The notes under the pieces: model-generated | Seen by the model: the letters and a program-made list of their open reading frames with translations, nothing else | What the model was told of the DNA's origin: nothing | Database searches by the model: none | Shown here: positions 22,501-36,200 of the stretch, in pieces | Layout: every line of letters starts with the position of its first letter | Numbering within the stretch: the first letter of the stretch is position 1 | Source: Cololabis saira | Taxonomy: Eukaryota > Chordata > Actinopteri > Beloniformes > Belonidae | DNA: 64,000 nucleotides | Assembly (NCBI RefSeq): GCF_033807715.1 | Contig: NC_084591.1 | Coordinates: forward strand, 46,151,868 to 46,215,867 | Direction of reading: 5' to 3' | Program-made: the position numbers and the translations under genes

Positions 22501-25500
22501 CGCTGGACCAGATCAGAGAATAACCGTCTGGACCCAGCGCTGGCCTGAGGACTGCAGCTGAACAGCAGGTAGCTGGAGAGAGGAGAGACGGAGGAGATGT
22601 TAGTGCAGGTGTACAAACACTTGTGAGCGGTAAACGTTCCTCCAGGAGACTCACTCCATCCACAGCAGGTGCAGCTCCTCCAGCTGCAGGCTGGATCCCA
22701 GCGCTCGCTCAAACGCCTCCACGGCGTCTTCCACGGAGCCGTGGAGCCACATCCAGCAACTGCAGAGACAGTCGTATCAGCCAATCAGGGACAGGGAACA
22801 GACTTCATCCCAACAACAGCCTCCGTCTTTTAACCTAATCTGAAAACTTCCATTCAGAACACCCTGATGCGGTCTGACACGGTCCTGAACGGCTCTGCAA
22901 CTAACAATCCACGCTGTCCATATCAAAATTAAATCATCACTAAAATTGATTACTAAATTATTTGCCACCAAATTTAGGACCATATGGTTACATCACTTTT
23001 ACATCACTTCCGGTCCACCCCCCTATCCAATCAGAACCTTCCCAACCCACAGACCTTAAGAGGAATTGGAAAAAGGTGATCAAACGTGTGTTCCATGTAA
23101 ACCTTAATTCAGAATTACTATTTCCATGTAAACTCGAAGGAAAATAGTTTAATTCTGAATTATTTAATTTGGAATAATTAATTCAGAATTAAAAAACATC
23201 ATGTAACCGTGGCCAGAGTAGTTTTCACATCCGTTTCTCCACCTGTAACCCCCTAAAGCATAAACATCCCACAGGAGATCAGTATCAGAAGTTCTGTATG
23301 TATGATTTTCCTCCGCCAACACGACTACTGAACTCAGGGCTGTGTCAGGCCACTGACGGTGTCTGTGCGTCTGTCAGTGAGAAGGCAGGAGTCAACTCAC
23401 CAGTGAACGAGGTGGAAGAAGGACATCTGCTCATGGATCTGCACCTGCAGCTCCTTCTTGATGATCGGACCACTCAGCAGCTCCTTGGTGGGGAAACCCA
23501 GGATGCGTCTGATGGGACAGAAAAGTCAACTTCCTTAGAATCACAAAAAAAAAAAAAAAAAGAATCAGCTGATTTTGTTTTGGGACAGAGCTTAACAAAC
23601 CGCAGGATTTCCACGGGCGTCTTCTTCCTCTGTTCATCCTCACACAGGGAGAGGATGAATCCTCGCAATAGAGGAGCAATGGCACTTGATTTATCCTGCA
23701 GGGAACATTAAACATTTATAGTGAGAAGCTAAATAAATAAACACATAAAAGAATCAATAGTTGTTTTTTTTTCAGGTCCTGTGAAACCTTTAGTTTTCAG
23801 GGTGTTTGCTTCATAACAAGTGACTTGCTAGAGACATAAAGCTGCAAAAGGTCTCCAATATAAACTGGTGCCTGATCGGTTTAAGCTATATATGTTCATA
23901 ATAATAATAATAACAATAATGATGATGAATGGGGACCCATTTAAAACTTGGGAGATTTTATTCTTAGCCTTGTGGCAGCATTCTGGACAACCTGAAGATA
24001 ATCCAGTGATTTTTTTACTTGAACATGTGAAAACAGTTAAAACAATAATGAGACGTGATGAAATTAAGGCATGAATGATCATTTCCATCTCAGACCGTGA
24101 CTCAGATCACTGCAAAAACTCAAAATCTTATTTATTATTACTTATTTCTAGTTAAAATGTCTCATTTTTCTTCAAAAAAATCTCATTACACTTAAAACAA
24201 GACTCATCACTGGAAAAAACAACAATTTTCACCTGTTTCAAGTAGATTTTCACTTAAAATAAGTAGAAAAAAATCTGACAGTGGAACAAGATTTTTTTGC
24301 TTGTAATGAGAAGATAAATCTAAATGGTCAAGAACGTTATTTTTCTGGTAATGACTCTTGTTTTAAGTGTAAAGAGATTTTTTTTACTAAAAATGAGACA
24401 TTTTAACTAGAAATAAGACAAATATTCTTGGTAAGATTTTGAGTTTTTGCAATGTTGGACTTAGTTTAACAATGTTTTTAAATGATAAAAACAAGAAAGA
24501 ACAAGTGATTCAATGTGAGAACCCAAAGTCAAAACGGGGTCAGGAGTTAATCCCGAAGGTTCCGCACTGAGGGCTAAATAAATGAAGCAAGTGGGGAGAA
24601 ACCTGTCAGGGGCACAAACAAGGACTTCAGTGTCTTTTAAGGAATTGCCATTAGTCCTTCGTCATGATTGTCATGACTGAAGTTGAACATTGTTCACTCC
24701 TACAATCACAACTAACTAAATGAAGAATTAATCTTATTGTACCATGTTCATCCCACTTAAACTGGAGGATTATTTCCTCTGACGGCCCACACTTGAACCC
24801 AGCAGAGCATGAAGTTCCATCAGCAGTAAGACACCAGAGGTGATAACAGAACCAACGGGGCAGCTCACCTGAGCCATGAGGAACTTGCAGGAGTGGTAGA
24901 AGACCTGGGCGTTGTGGGGACACTCGGCCAGCGTGTGCAGCCACATGCTGACCGCCTGCTCTGCGTCTCCACTGCTGACGTGCAGGTCTGCCAGAGCGTC
25001 TCTCAAAGTGCATGATTCAGGACACAACTGGAGCAGAGTTTCACACAGAGCAATCCCTTCATCGTACCTGCAGAGAGACACACCATCACCTGGATTATAA
25101 CACCAAGGTACTTTCTGTTACTCCATCACAGTTGGATTTAGACTTAAGGAGTTCTACTTTTTATTAAAAAAAAACAAAAAAAAACGCTTCTCTCAGACAC
25201 CTTTTCCCTCACTCAGAAACCAAAAATGCACAGAAACCACGTTTTATGTTCTTTTACCAGGTACATTTGCTGTTTAACGGCCTATTCTCTAACTGATGAG
25301 GACAAACATAACCCGACAGTCCTGCATCCTCTGCAGATGTCAGTGTAGTGAAGAAAACCTGATCACACTGATACTCAAGTCATTTAGCAGCTTTTATCCC
25401 AGGTTCTGTACAACACTGAAATGTACAACGGAGTATTAGGGCCAAACTAAGACAAAAAAAAAGGAAATTACGAAATGTTGCGAGAATAAAGTCGGAATAT

Positions 25501-27270
25501 TACGAGAATTAAGTTGTAATATTAAATATATTATAAATATAACTTCACAAGATGCTCAATATTCAACATTTTAACACACTCTTCCTCTTAGAGTTCTCAT
25601 AAATTAACACTTTATTCTCGTAATGTTACGACTTTATTCTCGTAATGTTACGACTTTATTCTCGTAATGTTACGACTTTATTCTCATAATATGACCACTT
25701 TATTCTCATAATATGACCACTTTATTCTCATAATATGACCACTTTATTCTCATAATATGACCACTTTATTCTCATAATATGACCACTTTATTCTCGTAAT
25801 TACCAATTTTTTTTTGTCTTAGCTTGGCCCTAATACTCCGTCGTAGAAATGTCAGTACAAATAGAAACACTACATGTATCCAAGAACAAAGTACAAAGTC
25901 ATTGATAGATGGGTGTGAGAGGTATTATGATGTTGGCTGAATAAATAAATCCTCTAATTAATCTTGGAAGTAAATGCAGAACATCCACTTGGTAACTTGT
26001 TCTCCTCCCAGAACGGAGGAGGATTGACGGTGCAGGACGGAGACCAGCAGGTGAGCTCACCTCTGCAGCAGCTTGTAAAGCAGGATGAGGTTGGTGTGCA
26101 GAGGCATGCAGGCTAAAGCCCTCTCGCTCTCAGATGAAGACTCTTCACTGCACTGGCTCACAGCATCTTAAAGAAACCAATGATATGGAGCAATTTAAAA
26201 AGAGAAAAGAACATTTTGGTTCATCTTCTGCAGGTCTCTGAAGACACTGGTGTCATTAATGTCCTCTGTACCTCTGAAGAGAGCGATGAGGATGCTGGGC
26301 GGCGTGCTGACGTCCTGCGACGTCCTCCAGGGCAGCGTGAAGGATGTTCTGCTGACCAGCCGGGCCGGGCCGGACTCGGCCGGGTCGTACAGGCTGGACG
26401 GCAGCCGGTCAAACTCCGTCAGGTGAATGTAGGAGAGCCAGACCAGAGCTCGGTCACCCGCTATCAAATGTTCAGCCAGACTCTCGTCCTGAGAAGACTT
26501 CAGGGCGTTCTGAAACAAACACGCATGTACGTCATCCCCGCTGCTCAGAAAAGCAGCATGTGGCCAATGTTGTTTCCTATGCAATAAAAAGCTAATGACA
26601 AAGAAGCTGTGGAAATGACATTTTCTTCTATGGAGCTGTTACAGCCCTACACTGCAAAAACTCAAAATCTTACCAGGATACATTGTCTTATTTCTAGTTA
26701 AAATGTCTATTTTTTTCTCAAAAAATACACTTAAAACAAGAGTCATTACCAGAAAAATAACTTATTTGACAATTTTCACCTGTTTCAAGTAAATTTTCAC
26801 TTGAAATAAGTAGAAACATCTGCCAGTGGAACAAGATTTATCTTCTCATTACAAGCAAAAAGTGAAAATCTACTTGAAACAGGTGAAAATTGTTGTTTTT
26901 TTGTCCAGTGATGAGTCTTGTATTAAGTGTAATGAGATTTTTTTGACAAAAAAAATTGGACATTTTAACTAGAAATAAGACAAATATTCTTGTTAAGATT
27001 TAGAGTTTTTGCAGTGTACTCCTGGCAGCTGATCATTGGTCGTGTGGCTAAGGTTTTATTTTGAAAAGAACGGTGTTCTACCTGTAAGATGGCCAGAGCG
27101 CTCTCCATCCTGCCGGTGAACAGGCTGAGCTGCACCCTGTACAGCAGAGTCTCCATCAGCTGGAAGGAGTGTTTCTCTGAGGCGTCTGAAGACGCCTCGG
27201 CCAGCAGGAACTGCAGCAGACGCTCACACACGTAGTCCTTCCCCTCAAACGAGCTCTCCAGGTTCAGGTA
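16540..27270 (-). CDS. zfc3h1: zfc3h1 exons 23-35: HAT-repeat C-terminal half
   Basis: The exons are 27082-27270, 26272-26509, 26061-26166, 24869-25067, 23601-23695, 23401-23508, 22655-22759, 22419-22572, 21948-22048, 20841-20942, 20512-20551, 18986-19048 and 16540-16668. Typical segments are SSFEGKDYVCERLLQFLL, DRALVWLSYIHLTEFDRLPS, NAQVFYHSCKFLMA, AVEAFERALGSS, RLFSDLVQRCF, MRLLYQQALQNLPLCAALWK and LLFEAAEGGASELLRSLADC. These are half-a-TPR (HAT) style helices that serve as protein-interaction scaffolds. The exon 30 donor is GC (AAG|GCAAGA) at 22417-22418; all others are GT. The region of exons 27-29 is the most diverged from the mammalian protein. Confidence 0.9.
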
Positions 27271-30200
27271 CTGAGGGGGGGAAGCAGGAGAGACTGAACT
27301 AACTATATGTGTCCACCACATCAAATAACTATCAGTTAGTGTTGTCCCGATCGATCTGGCCCGATCTGGCCCGATCACGGCATTTTCAAAACATCTGTAT
27401 CGGCCAAAAAAGTATCGGGACATACCTAGTTATCAATGTTTTTAATATATATTAAATCGTTTTATATATCGTTGCATTTAAAGTCACGTCCGGTCGGCGG
27501 CTGGCGTCACTTCCGGCTGACGAAGTAAGCGAAACCAACATGGTTTACATGTTAACTAATATGAAATGAAATATTCTGTTCATGTTGCATTACGCTGCTA
27601 TTTCATATTAATTTCATGTCATTCATAATGTTGCACTAAGGTTAAGCCAGTATTTTAATTTTCATTGTGTTTGTGAGTTTGACTGGATGTCATTCAACTA
27701 CCTCTGGAAGTTAAATGTATTTATTTTTGTTATTGCACTATTCTGCACTTTTTGTTTTAGTTTACAATTTCATGTTTTTACATTTTGTGGCACCAGAGCT
27801 GATAAGCTTTGTTGAAATAAATGTCCATGTTGTTCTCCAATGGACAATAAAAGAAACTTGGGATAATTTAGTTTTAGTCCTCTTTCTTTTTTTTTTTTTT
27901 AATTCATTGCCCAAATGTATCTGATCTGGAAAAAGTATCAGAAATGTATCGGGAGCCAAAATAAGTGATCGGATCGGGAGCTAAAAATTCCTGATCGGGA
28001 CAACCCTAATGTCAGTGAATGATTGCTGACAGTTGCTGGTCATCCTGTACAGCACTGAAATGTCAGTACAAATAGAAAAACTGGTGAAGGCAGTACATGT
28101 GTATCCATCACCGTCAGGAAGAAGCAGCAACCTGATGTTTTTCACTGAAATGTACTAAATCTACAGCAAGACTTGAGTTCTTCACGGGTCTAAAGACTCC
28201 TAAATTAACCTAATTTATATTTTTAACTAATGTAGAGCCACTCAGGAAATGGGCAGTGAGAGACAGTAGTGCAGACTTTACAGTGACATTACAGCGGCTC
28301 AAAAGCACTGATGGCTGAGACTGTGCGTTTATCAACACTGAGTGCGTTTACATGGGAAGTTTAATTCCTCTTTAATTCAGAATTAAAATTAAATTTGATT
28401 TAAAATGAGTAAAAATTACCACAAAGCGCGCAAGCGGAAGATTTGGGGGTTTTCAAAATGTATTTTGCACTCAAAGACAAAGATTTATGTATATATAATA
28501 AATTTGTGCACAGGAATGAGCAGGAGAATATATCTGTCTAGTTTACATATAAATTATGTATTAATTGTCTCCAGGTTTAGTCAGTGTGAATTTTAAATAT
28601 ATTATTCAGATAAAGAAATATTATTTTAAATGCAAGTTCATTTTGAAACCATGCATTGTGCAAACTTAATGAAGTTAATAAAGTAATAACAAATAATGTG
28701 ACAAACATTATCACTGTGCAAAACTGGCAAAAAACCCGAAGTAGTAAAAAATCTCCAACAGAGATTAACATGTACAAACACTGTCCAATTAATCATTAAC
28801 CAACTGAAAAGGCTACCAAGCATCTGAAACTTTTATTAATTAACAAAATGCGATATGTAAACCATGTTAGTTCCGCTTACTTCGTCACTTCCGGTCGGCG
28901 TTAAATGCAACGATATATAAAACGATTGAATATATATTAAAAACATTAATAACTAGGTATGAAACATAAAAACTCCTGGCAGGCCGCAAGTTGAATATAC
29001 CTGGAGTGAACTGTCAGCTCCGATTTGTGTGAGCACTTACGTTCCACCAGACTCTGTAATCCGGTGCGTGCTCCACAGCCATCTCACACATCTCCTGCAC
29101 CTCCTCCCTGCTGCCCCTCCTGGAGAACAGCAGCAGGTAGTGGCTCCACACCTCCGGGTCCTCACAGTTACTCTCCAGAGCGCGGGACAGCGTGTTCAGA
29201 GCGGCTTCCAGGCACTCCGCCGTAGAGCTAAGGGGGGACGACCGCGTGAGTACTGAACAAGGACGACTAAAGAAGAACCTGGATCTGCAGCTCGTTCAGA
29301 CACTTACGTCTCAATCTGATTCAGGTATCTGAAGGCCAGTTTGATCCACAGCTGCGTGTCTCTGGGACTCTCCAGAACACTGCTCTCCAGGTTGGAGATG
29401 TCATCGGTCTCACTTACAAAATAGCGCCTGTCCTCAGATGTGATGCACACGTCCACCGCAGAAGTGCAGCTCTTCAAGGCAACATCTGGTCAAATACATG
29501 AGGCAAAAGTTAGTCAAAGGTCGGAAGGAAAGAAAAGTTTAATAAAGTTGGCCTTTTTTTTCTTCAATGTCATTTTAGTGATGTCTTTACATAACTGTGT
29601 CATGCTAATGTCACTATATAGGTCGGTCACATCTAAAACTCTTGGCTGTTTCATCACAAAGATTCTGATGAAAGCTCTCGCCCACCTGTTATTTTTGATT
29701 TATATAAATGATTTGGCCGCAGCCTTGTCCTCCTTGTTTCCTGTACTTTTTGCCAATGATACAAACTTATTTATTTCACATAATGATTTTTCATCTCTAA
29801 TGGGAAAGGCTAACCATGATTTAGAAAACATTTCAAATGGTTTAAAATTAAACTATCAATGAATATAAAAAAATCTAAATTTTATTATATTTACATCAAA
29901 AAATTAAATATATTGTAAATCTAACAGCGGTCTGTCTATAGGAGATGACCCGCTCACTCAGGTTACATCAACAACCTTCCTTGGTGTAATTATCCATGAA
30001 AGTTTAAGCTGGAAAAACCACATCAACCATGTCTGTAAAAAAATATCTAAATCTATTGGTATTATTGGCAAATTCCGTAGTTTGGTGAATGAAAATCTTT
30101 GTACAATCTTTTGCTGTATTTTACATAGGTAGAGGCCTCGTATAAGCCACTTTTTTTTTTGCCTCAGCCTAGCACATTACAAATCACTCTTTTACATTTG

Positions 30201-33200
30201 TATGTTACTTGTTTTGTTTTTTACACTGTCCTGAATAAATAAATCTAAATCTAAACCTTTGAGGGAAAAAAAGATGCTAGGAAACCTTGCTCACCTCCTC
30301 CTGCAGGCGTCAGGTACGCGGCTGCAGACTCATTGCCGCCGTCGTCCTCGGGGCTGGCAGCGCTCTGCGTGGAAGGCTTTGGTCTCCACCTCCTCGTTTC
30401 TTTAAAGGTGGTGAACGGTGGCACTGAAGAACCGAGAGATAACAAGTTACAGGTCTGGTCCTGGTGAAGTGACGGTCGCACGTTTCAGGGAAGAAGAGTT
30501 TACCAACCGTGTCGCTTGCTTTCGTTCACTTTGCTCACGAGGAGGACGGCCTTCTGGTCCATCCCCATGCGGTCTTTGTTCTGACCCAACAGCTTCCTGA
30601 CGTAGTTCTCTGCAGACACCGTGCACAGTACAGTTCAACAGTCGACTGGATCAACGTCACAAAGTCACACGCATTCACTCGTGTGTGAAGAAATACTCAA
30701 CTATGTCTATGTATGCACTGCAAAAACTCAAAATCTTAACAAGAATATTTGTCTTATTTCTAGTTAAAATGTCTCATTTTTAGTAAAATAAAAAAATCTC
30801 ATTACACTTAAAACAAGACTCATCCCTGGAAAAAACAACAATTTTCACCTGTTTCAAGTAGATTTTCACTTAAAATAAGTAGAAAAATCTGCCAGTGGAA
30901 CAAGATTTTTTTGCTTGTAATGAGAAGATAAATCTTGTTCCACTGGCAGATTTTTCTACTTATTTCAAGTGAAAATTTACTTGAAACAGGTGAAAATTGT
31001 CAAATAACAAGTATTTTTTCTGGTAATGACTTTTTAAGTGTAATGAGATTTTTTGACTAAAAATGAGACATTTTAAGCAGATGATCTCTATGATTTCCTG
31101 GTAAGATTTAAAGTTTTTGCAGTGTGTATAGGTAAGTGTGTGAGTATAATTATAGTATAGTTAGTTATTATAAATACTTATAAATGATTAGTGAATGGGG
31201 GTAGGATTAAATAAGTTTACACTTCTTCCTACTCCTTTATGCACATGTAATTAAGATATTAAGTGTTAAAGTATGAAATTCTTTGTTTTGTTGGGGTTTT
31301 TTTTGTTTGCTTTGTTTTCTTATCTTCTCTCTAATTGTTGTCTTTTACATGTACAAAATAAAAAAAATCAAATCAATACCAACCGGTAGCAGCACTGATG
31401 TCCTCATCTGAGCTGGTCTCCGAGCAGCCAATCAGAGACAGGTTGTAGGACAAGATATCCTGGTACAGCTGAGTCCCGGTCAGAGTGCAGTTCCTCATGT
31501 GCTGCCTGAGAGACACAGCGTAGTAGTATTACACAGGCAGTACATACACAGCCAGTATTACACGGGCAGTACACAGCTAGCAGACTGAAACCACGTCTGG
31601 CATACTCACCACCTGCAGCCGTCATCGTTGCACGTTCCCGTCAGGTCGAAGCGGCAGAAGCAGCGGTTGGCTTCAACGGCGCTGCTGTAGGTCACGGAGC
31701 TCAGAGATAACTTCTCCTTAGTCCGGTAGTACGGGCTGAACCTGCCGGAGCGGACATGGACACAATTACAGTTACCTGCTTTTTCACGAAGTCAAGTAAA
31801 CAATGACAAGATTTTTTTTTTTTTAATTAAATTCTCTTTAAATCATTGACATTACTTGATCATTTATGGCCATTTTGCCATTCAAACATCCAGCCCTCAC
31901 ACAGCACAAGCCCTCATTTCACTCACGTTTCAAATAAAGTGGCTCTGCAGCTCACTCAGGCTGACTCATGACAAAGTTAGTACACAACCAATTAAATCCT
32001 GACAAACAGGCTTCAGACGGCTTCCAGGAGGTCGGTTTCATCTCACTTTAGATTAGGAACTGAAGCTGACTGGATCAAACGTTTTTAGCAAGTGTCTATA
32101 CGCACCTGTAAGACTTGAACACCAGCAAAGGGCTGTGATACGGTTCAAAGGGAACAGGCTTCATTTCAGAGACAGCCGCTTGGCTTGCATCCACCTCCAG
32201 TCGGGCTACCTGCACCAGAACAAAAAAAAAAGCATGATGAAGAAGACATTCCTTCATACGGAAGAGTATTAGGGCCATGCAGGAGAAAAAAATATTTGAG
32301 AGGGGAAGATTTTTTTTTTTTTTTTTTTAATTGTGCACTTCGAGAAAAAAGTCGAAATGTCGAGAAAAAAGTCGAAATGTTGAGATTAATGTTGAAATAC
32401 AATTTCAAGAATAAAGTCGACATTTAGTTAATAAAGTCGACATTTGGAGAATAAAGTTGAAATTAGTGATGCACCGAAATGAAAATTTGTGGCCGAAACC
32501 GAAACCGAAAATAATAAACATTTGGCCGAATACCGAACAATACCGAACATGGTTCTTCAGCAGTTTTTCATTTATTTTGCCAATTTTTTCACCATTGTAT
32601 AAATCAAATACATTTGATTTAGGCATGCTTTTCAAAGAAAAAATCTTTTACAAAATTACAAGGTAGAAAATATTTATTGAACATAAAAAAATGAATTTTT
32701 TTAAATTTCCCAGCATTATGTTGTTTTGGTTCCACCACCTGGTGAATGTTAGGTAAAATTCTTATGGGGTTAGTTTTTGGTTGGCCAACGATTTATGTAG
32801 TGCGCAACGTTACGGGACGGAGCGGCCAGTCTATTTCCTTATTTTACAACGCCGTTATTAATTGTTCGGTTTTTTCCCTACTTATTCCACCGAACACCGA
32901 AAGTGTTTTTTTGCCATTTTCGGCCGAACAATTTCGGTTACCGAACAATCGGTGCATCACTAGTTGAAATACATTTTGACTTTATTCTCGAAATTGTAGT
33001 TCAACATTAATCTCGACATTTCGACTTTTTTCTCGAAGTGCATAATGAAAAAAAAATCTTCCTCCTCTAAATTATTATTTTTCTCCTGCCTGGCCCTAAT
33101 ACTCTTCCGTACCTTCATGTGGATGAAGGAAGGAAAAAAAAAAAAAAAAAAAAAAAAAGAGGGACCCTGGAGTGATCGAACCATATCTGGTTATTAAAGT

Positions 33201-36200
33201 GCTTCTTTTTAAATAACTTAACAATTGACGTATTACCCATTTTCATCCTGTTTCTAAGCATTTAAAACAGTAATTACACAGGAAACGTGCTGCACGTTTG
33301 CTGCTCACCTGTGCAGTGGAGGTCGTGTCCGTCTCCGTCCCCAGTTTCCCCAGCTCTCTCTGCAGCAGATCTCCCAGCTTGGCCTGCTGCTGGTACCGCT
33401 GCTTCAACCCGTCCACGTCCAGACCTGCAAACATCTCTGCAGGGAGCTCAGAGCTGCCCGTGCTTTTAACCGGCTTGGTGCTTCCATCTTTAGCAGGGGT
33501 GGAGCTCACAGTGTCCAGGTGGGGTTTGGTGAAGGAATCTCTGGACTGGCGGAAGGAGGCGCGGCGGGAGCCTATACTTGCAGGAGCAGCTGCAGCAGAG
33601 GTGGATTCTGGTTCCTGATCTTCAGCGTCCGGGACGTCCTCGCTGTCCAGAACCAGTTTGTCCTGGGAAAGGTCGTGCAGAGAGGGCTGGGGCACGTTGA
33701 AGGTGCTGGGGGCGGGGAGACTGGGAATCGGAGGTTCTGGCAGGGGAACGGAGGCTGGTGCCGGCGGTTCTGGTGGGACTCCTTTGTTGCGCAGGGCCTG
33801 AGCCTCCTTTAGCTTCTGTATCTTGAGGGCGTACTCTGACTCGAGCTGCTGTAGCCGTCGCTTCTGGGCAATCAACTCTGCAAAGTGACGCTCGGAGCGG
33901 AGGGGAGCTGCATCCAGACGCTGCACCTTATTGGGCTGTAAAGACACGATGGAAACAAATCAGAACATGTTCCCTCCCTCGTCTTACATTAAAACAGATC
34001 AGAATGTTACAGCTTTGTTTCCCTAATGGCCAGAAAGAAGGTGGGTAGTTAGCAACCAACAACACAGCTCAAGTGCCTTTCAGCAAGGTATATTAAAAGG
34101 GGACCTATTATGGCATCTAATACCTATTTTAAACAGGCCTTGAATGTCTTAAAAACAAGCTTTTGATTGTTTTTGCTAAATAAATTAGAAATTCAGCCTC
34201 TGAGCCATGTCTTTATCTTCCCATTCTCCAACCTCATTATCTATGCAGGATTCTGAGTGGGCGGGGCTATGATAATGAGGCTCTGTGCTGATTGGCTGCC
34301 TGAATGACGCGATACACCGCTACGAAATAATGGCGGAAGCTCCGGCCGGTGGAGTTAGTTGTGGGCGTTGTTTCACGCATCGGAGGCCAGTCGATGTAAA
34401 TTGCGCCCGTCGTTACGTAACAACGGGAGGATAAACTCTAATGTGGTATTCAGTCAGTATTCATAGCTGCAGCTACAGGACCAGACTAGAGCCACTCGTC
34501 TCAGACAGAGCTTCATCCTAGATATATAGGCCTCTGCTCTAGGGGGAACCAACATGATCCACTGAGCTGTGCCCACCCCCCCCTCATTCTCTTTCCTTTC
34601 TCATTTATTAATTAGAAGTATTTAATAACCATCATCGTTCTCCATTGTTCTTGTAGTTTGTTGTGCTGGTCTGCCCGCCCCCCTTTCTCTTCTGTGCATG
34701 TTTGCAGGCCGGAGCTTCAGGATCTGCGTGCTGTCCTGCAGCCCCCCCTCTGATCATCCCACTGCTGCTTCCACCTGTCTGTGTGGATGTCTGCTAGATT
34801 CCTGCTGACATCCTGGCCCCTCTGGCTCACAGGACGTTGAAGGGAACCAACTCACCAGAGTCTGGCTGGAGTCCATGGGGCGTTTCTGTCCTCTACCAGC
34901 AGCAAGTTGAGCCTGGAGCAGCTCCTGCTCCAAGTGGACGGCCAGAGTCTTCTTCTGGGACACCCGCTGTTCAACACAATGCACCTGCAGAGGACGAGGA
35001 CACACAAACTCAAGCATCTCAAGACATAGCACATAGTTTCAACTACAGGGGATTTGGCAGGCCTTTTAGAGCCATTGGTCTTATTTAAAGTATTACAATG
35101 ATCAGTTCTTACAGTAGAGGGAATCTTTCCGATGGTCTCTGACAATTTATCCTAATCTTGCAAACTCTATGATGCAAGACTATTTGGGGACTTGAGCTAA
35201 CTTTGTCAGAAGGTGGGGTTGTGTTGGTTGCAGTCAGGGGAAGGACAGTTTCTAGATATGCTTCATGCTGTCACCAGCCCAAAGAGCAGAATACGGTGAT
35301 ACCGTGGGTTCAGTGTTTAGATATTTCTGGACATGGTGTTCATGTTAAAAGCACCATGGAAGGAGTAATCAGCTCCTGCTTTGTTGCAAATGGGTCGTTT
35401 CTATGATGTCGTAGAAGAAATGTTATCTGCTTATGTGGATCCAGTGAACATTTGCCAGCTTTAGCTAGACTGCTTATCAATCCAAATAATCAGAATCAGG
35501 TGTTCCAATTACTTCCATGGCCACAGGTGTCATGCAGACTGTTTTTACAACCATTTGTGAAAAAATGGGTTGCTCGCAGGGGTTCAGTGGATTCCAGCGT
35601 GTAACTGATAGGATGTCACCTGTGCAACAAATGTACTCGCACTTAAAAGGGCCAATCCCAATACACCCCCTACTTTCTACCACTAGCCCTAAAAATGAGT
35701 AGGGCCCTTGTAATGTTCCCTAGGGATTGGGACACCACTTGCTCCGTCACTGCGTGGTTTACGTTCGGGTACGTAAGCGACTGCGTAGTTACGTTTGCAC
35801 ATACGTCACACCATATCAGGAAGCCCAGAGCTAAAAGCTGTTTTAATTTCCGCTGTAGCGCTGTTAATATGCCACTTTATTAAGTTTTAATATTTTTTCC
35901 AGGCGTAAAAGTAACCGTTAAGATCCCCAACCTGGGCTCAGTTTATCCAAATAACGCCTGTTAAGAAATTTGCTCTGAAGTTTTCGGGGACGAGAAGAAC
36001 CGCCGGTGATTTATGGTTCCACGTTAAATTGACGCAGAGCCTACGGCGTAGGTAACGCGGCGACGTGCAACGTACGGCGCACGTCGCCGCATAACTTACG
36101 CCGTAGGCTCTGCGTTGGTGTAACGCGGAACCATAAATCAGCCTTTATTCTGGCGAGATCTGAAGATACAACGCAACAACGGGCAAACGAGTGATTATAT

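Noticed and set aside
33298..33812. Plus-strand open frames of about 100 codons
   Set aside because: They are antisense shadows of zfc3h1 exon 15, whose minus-strand frame matches the family protein.
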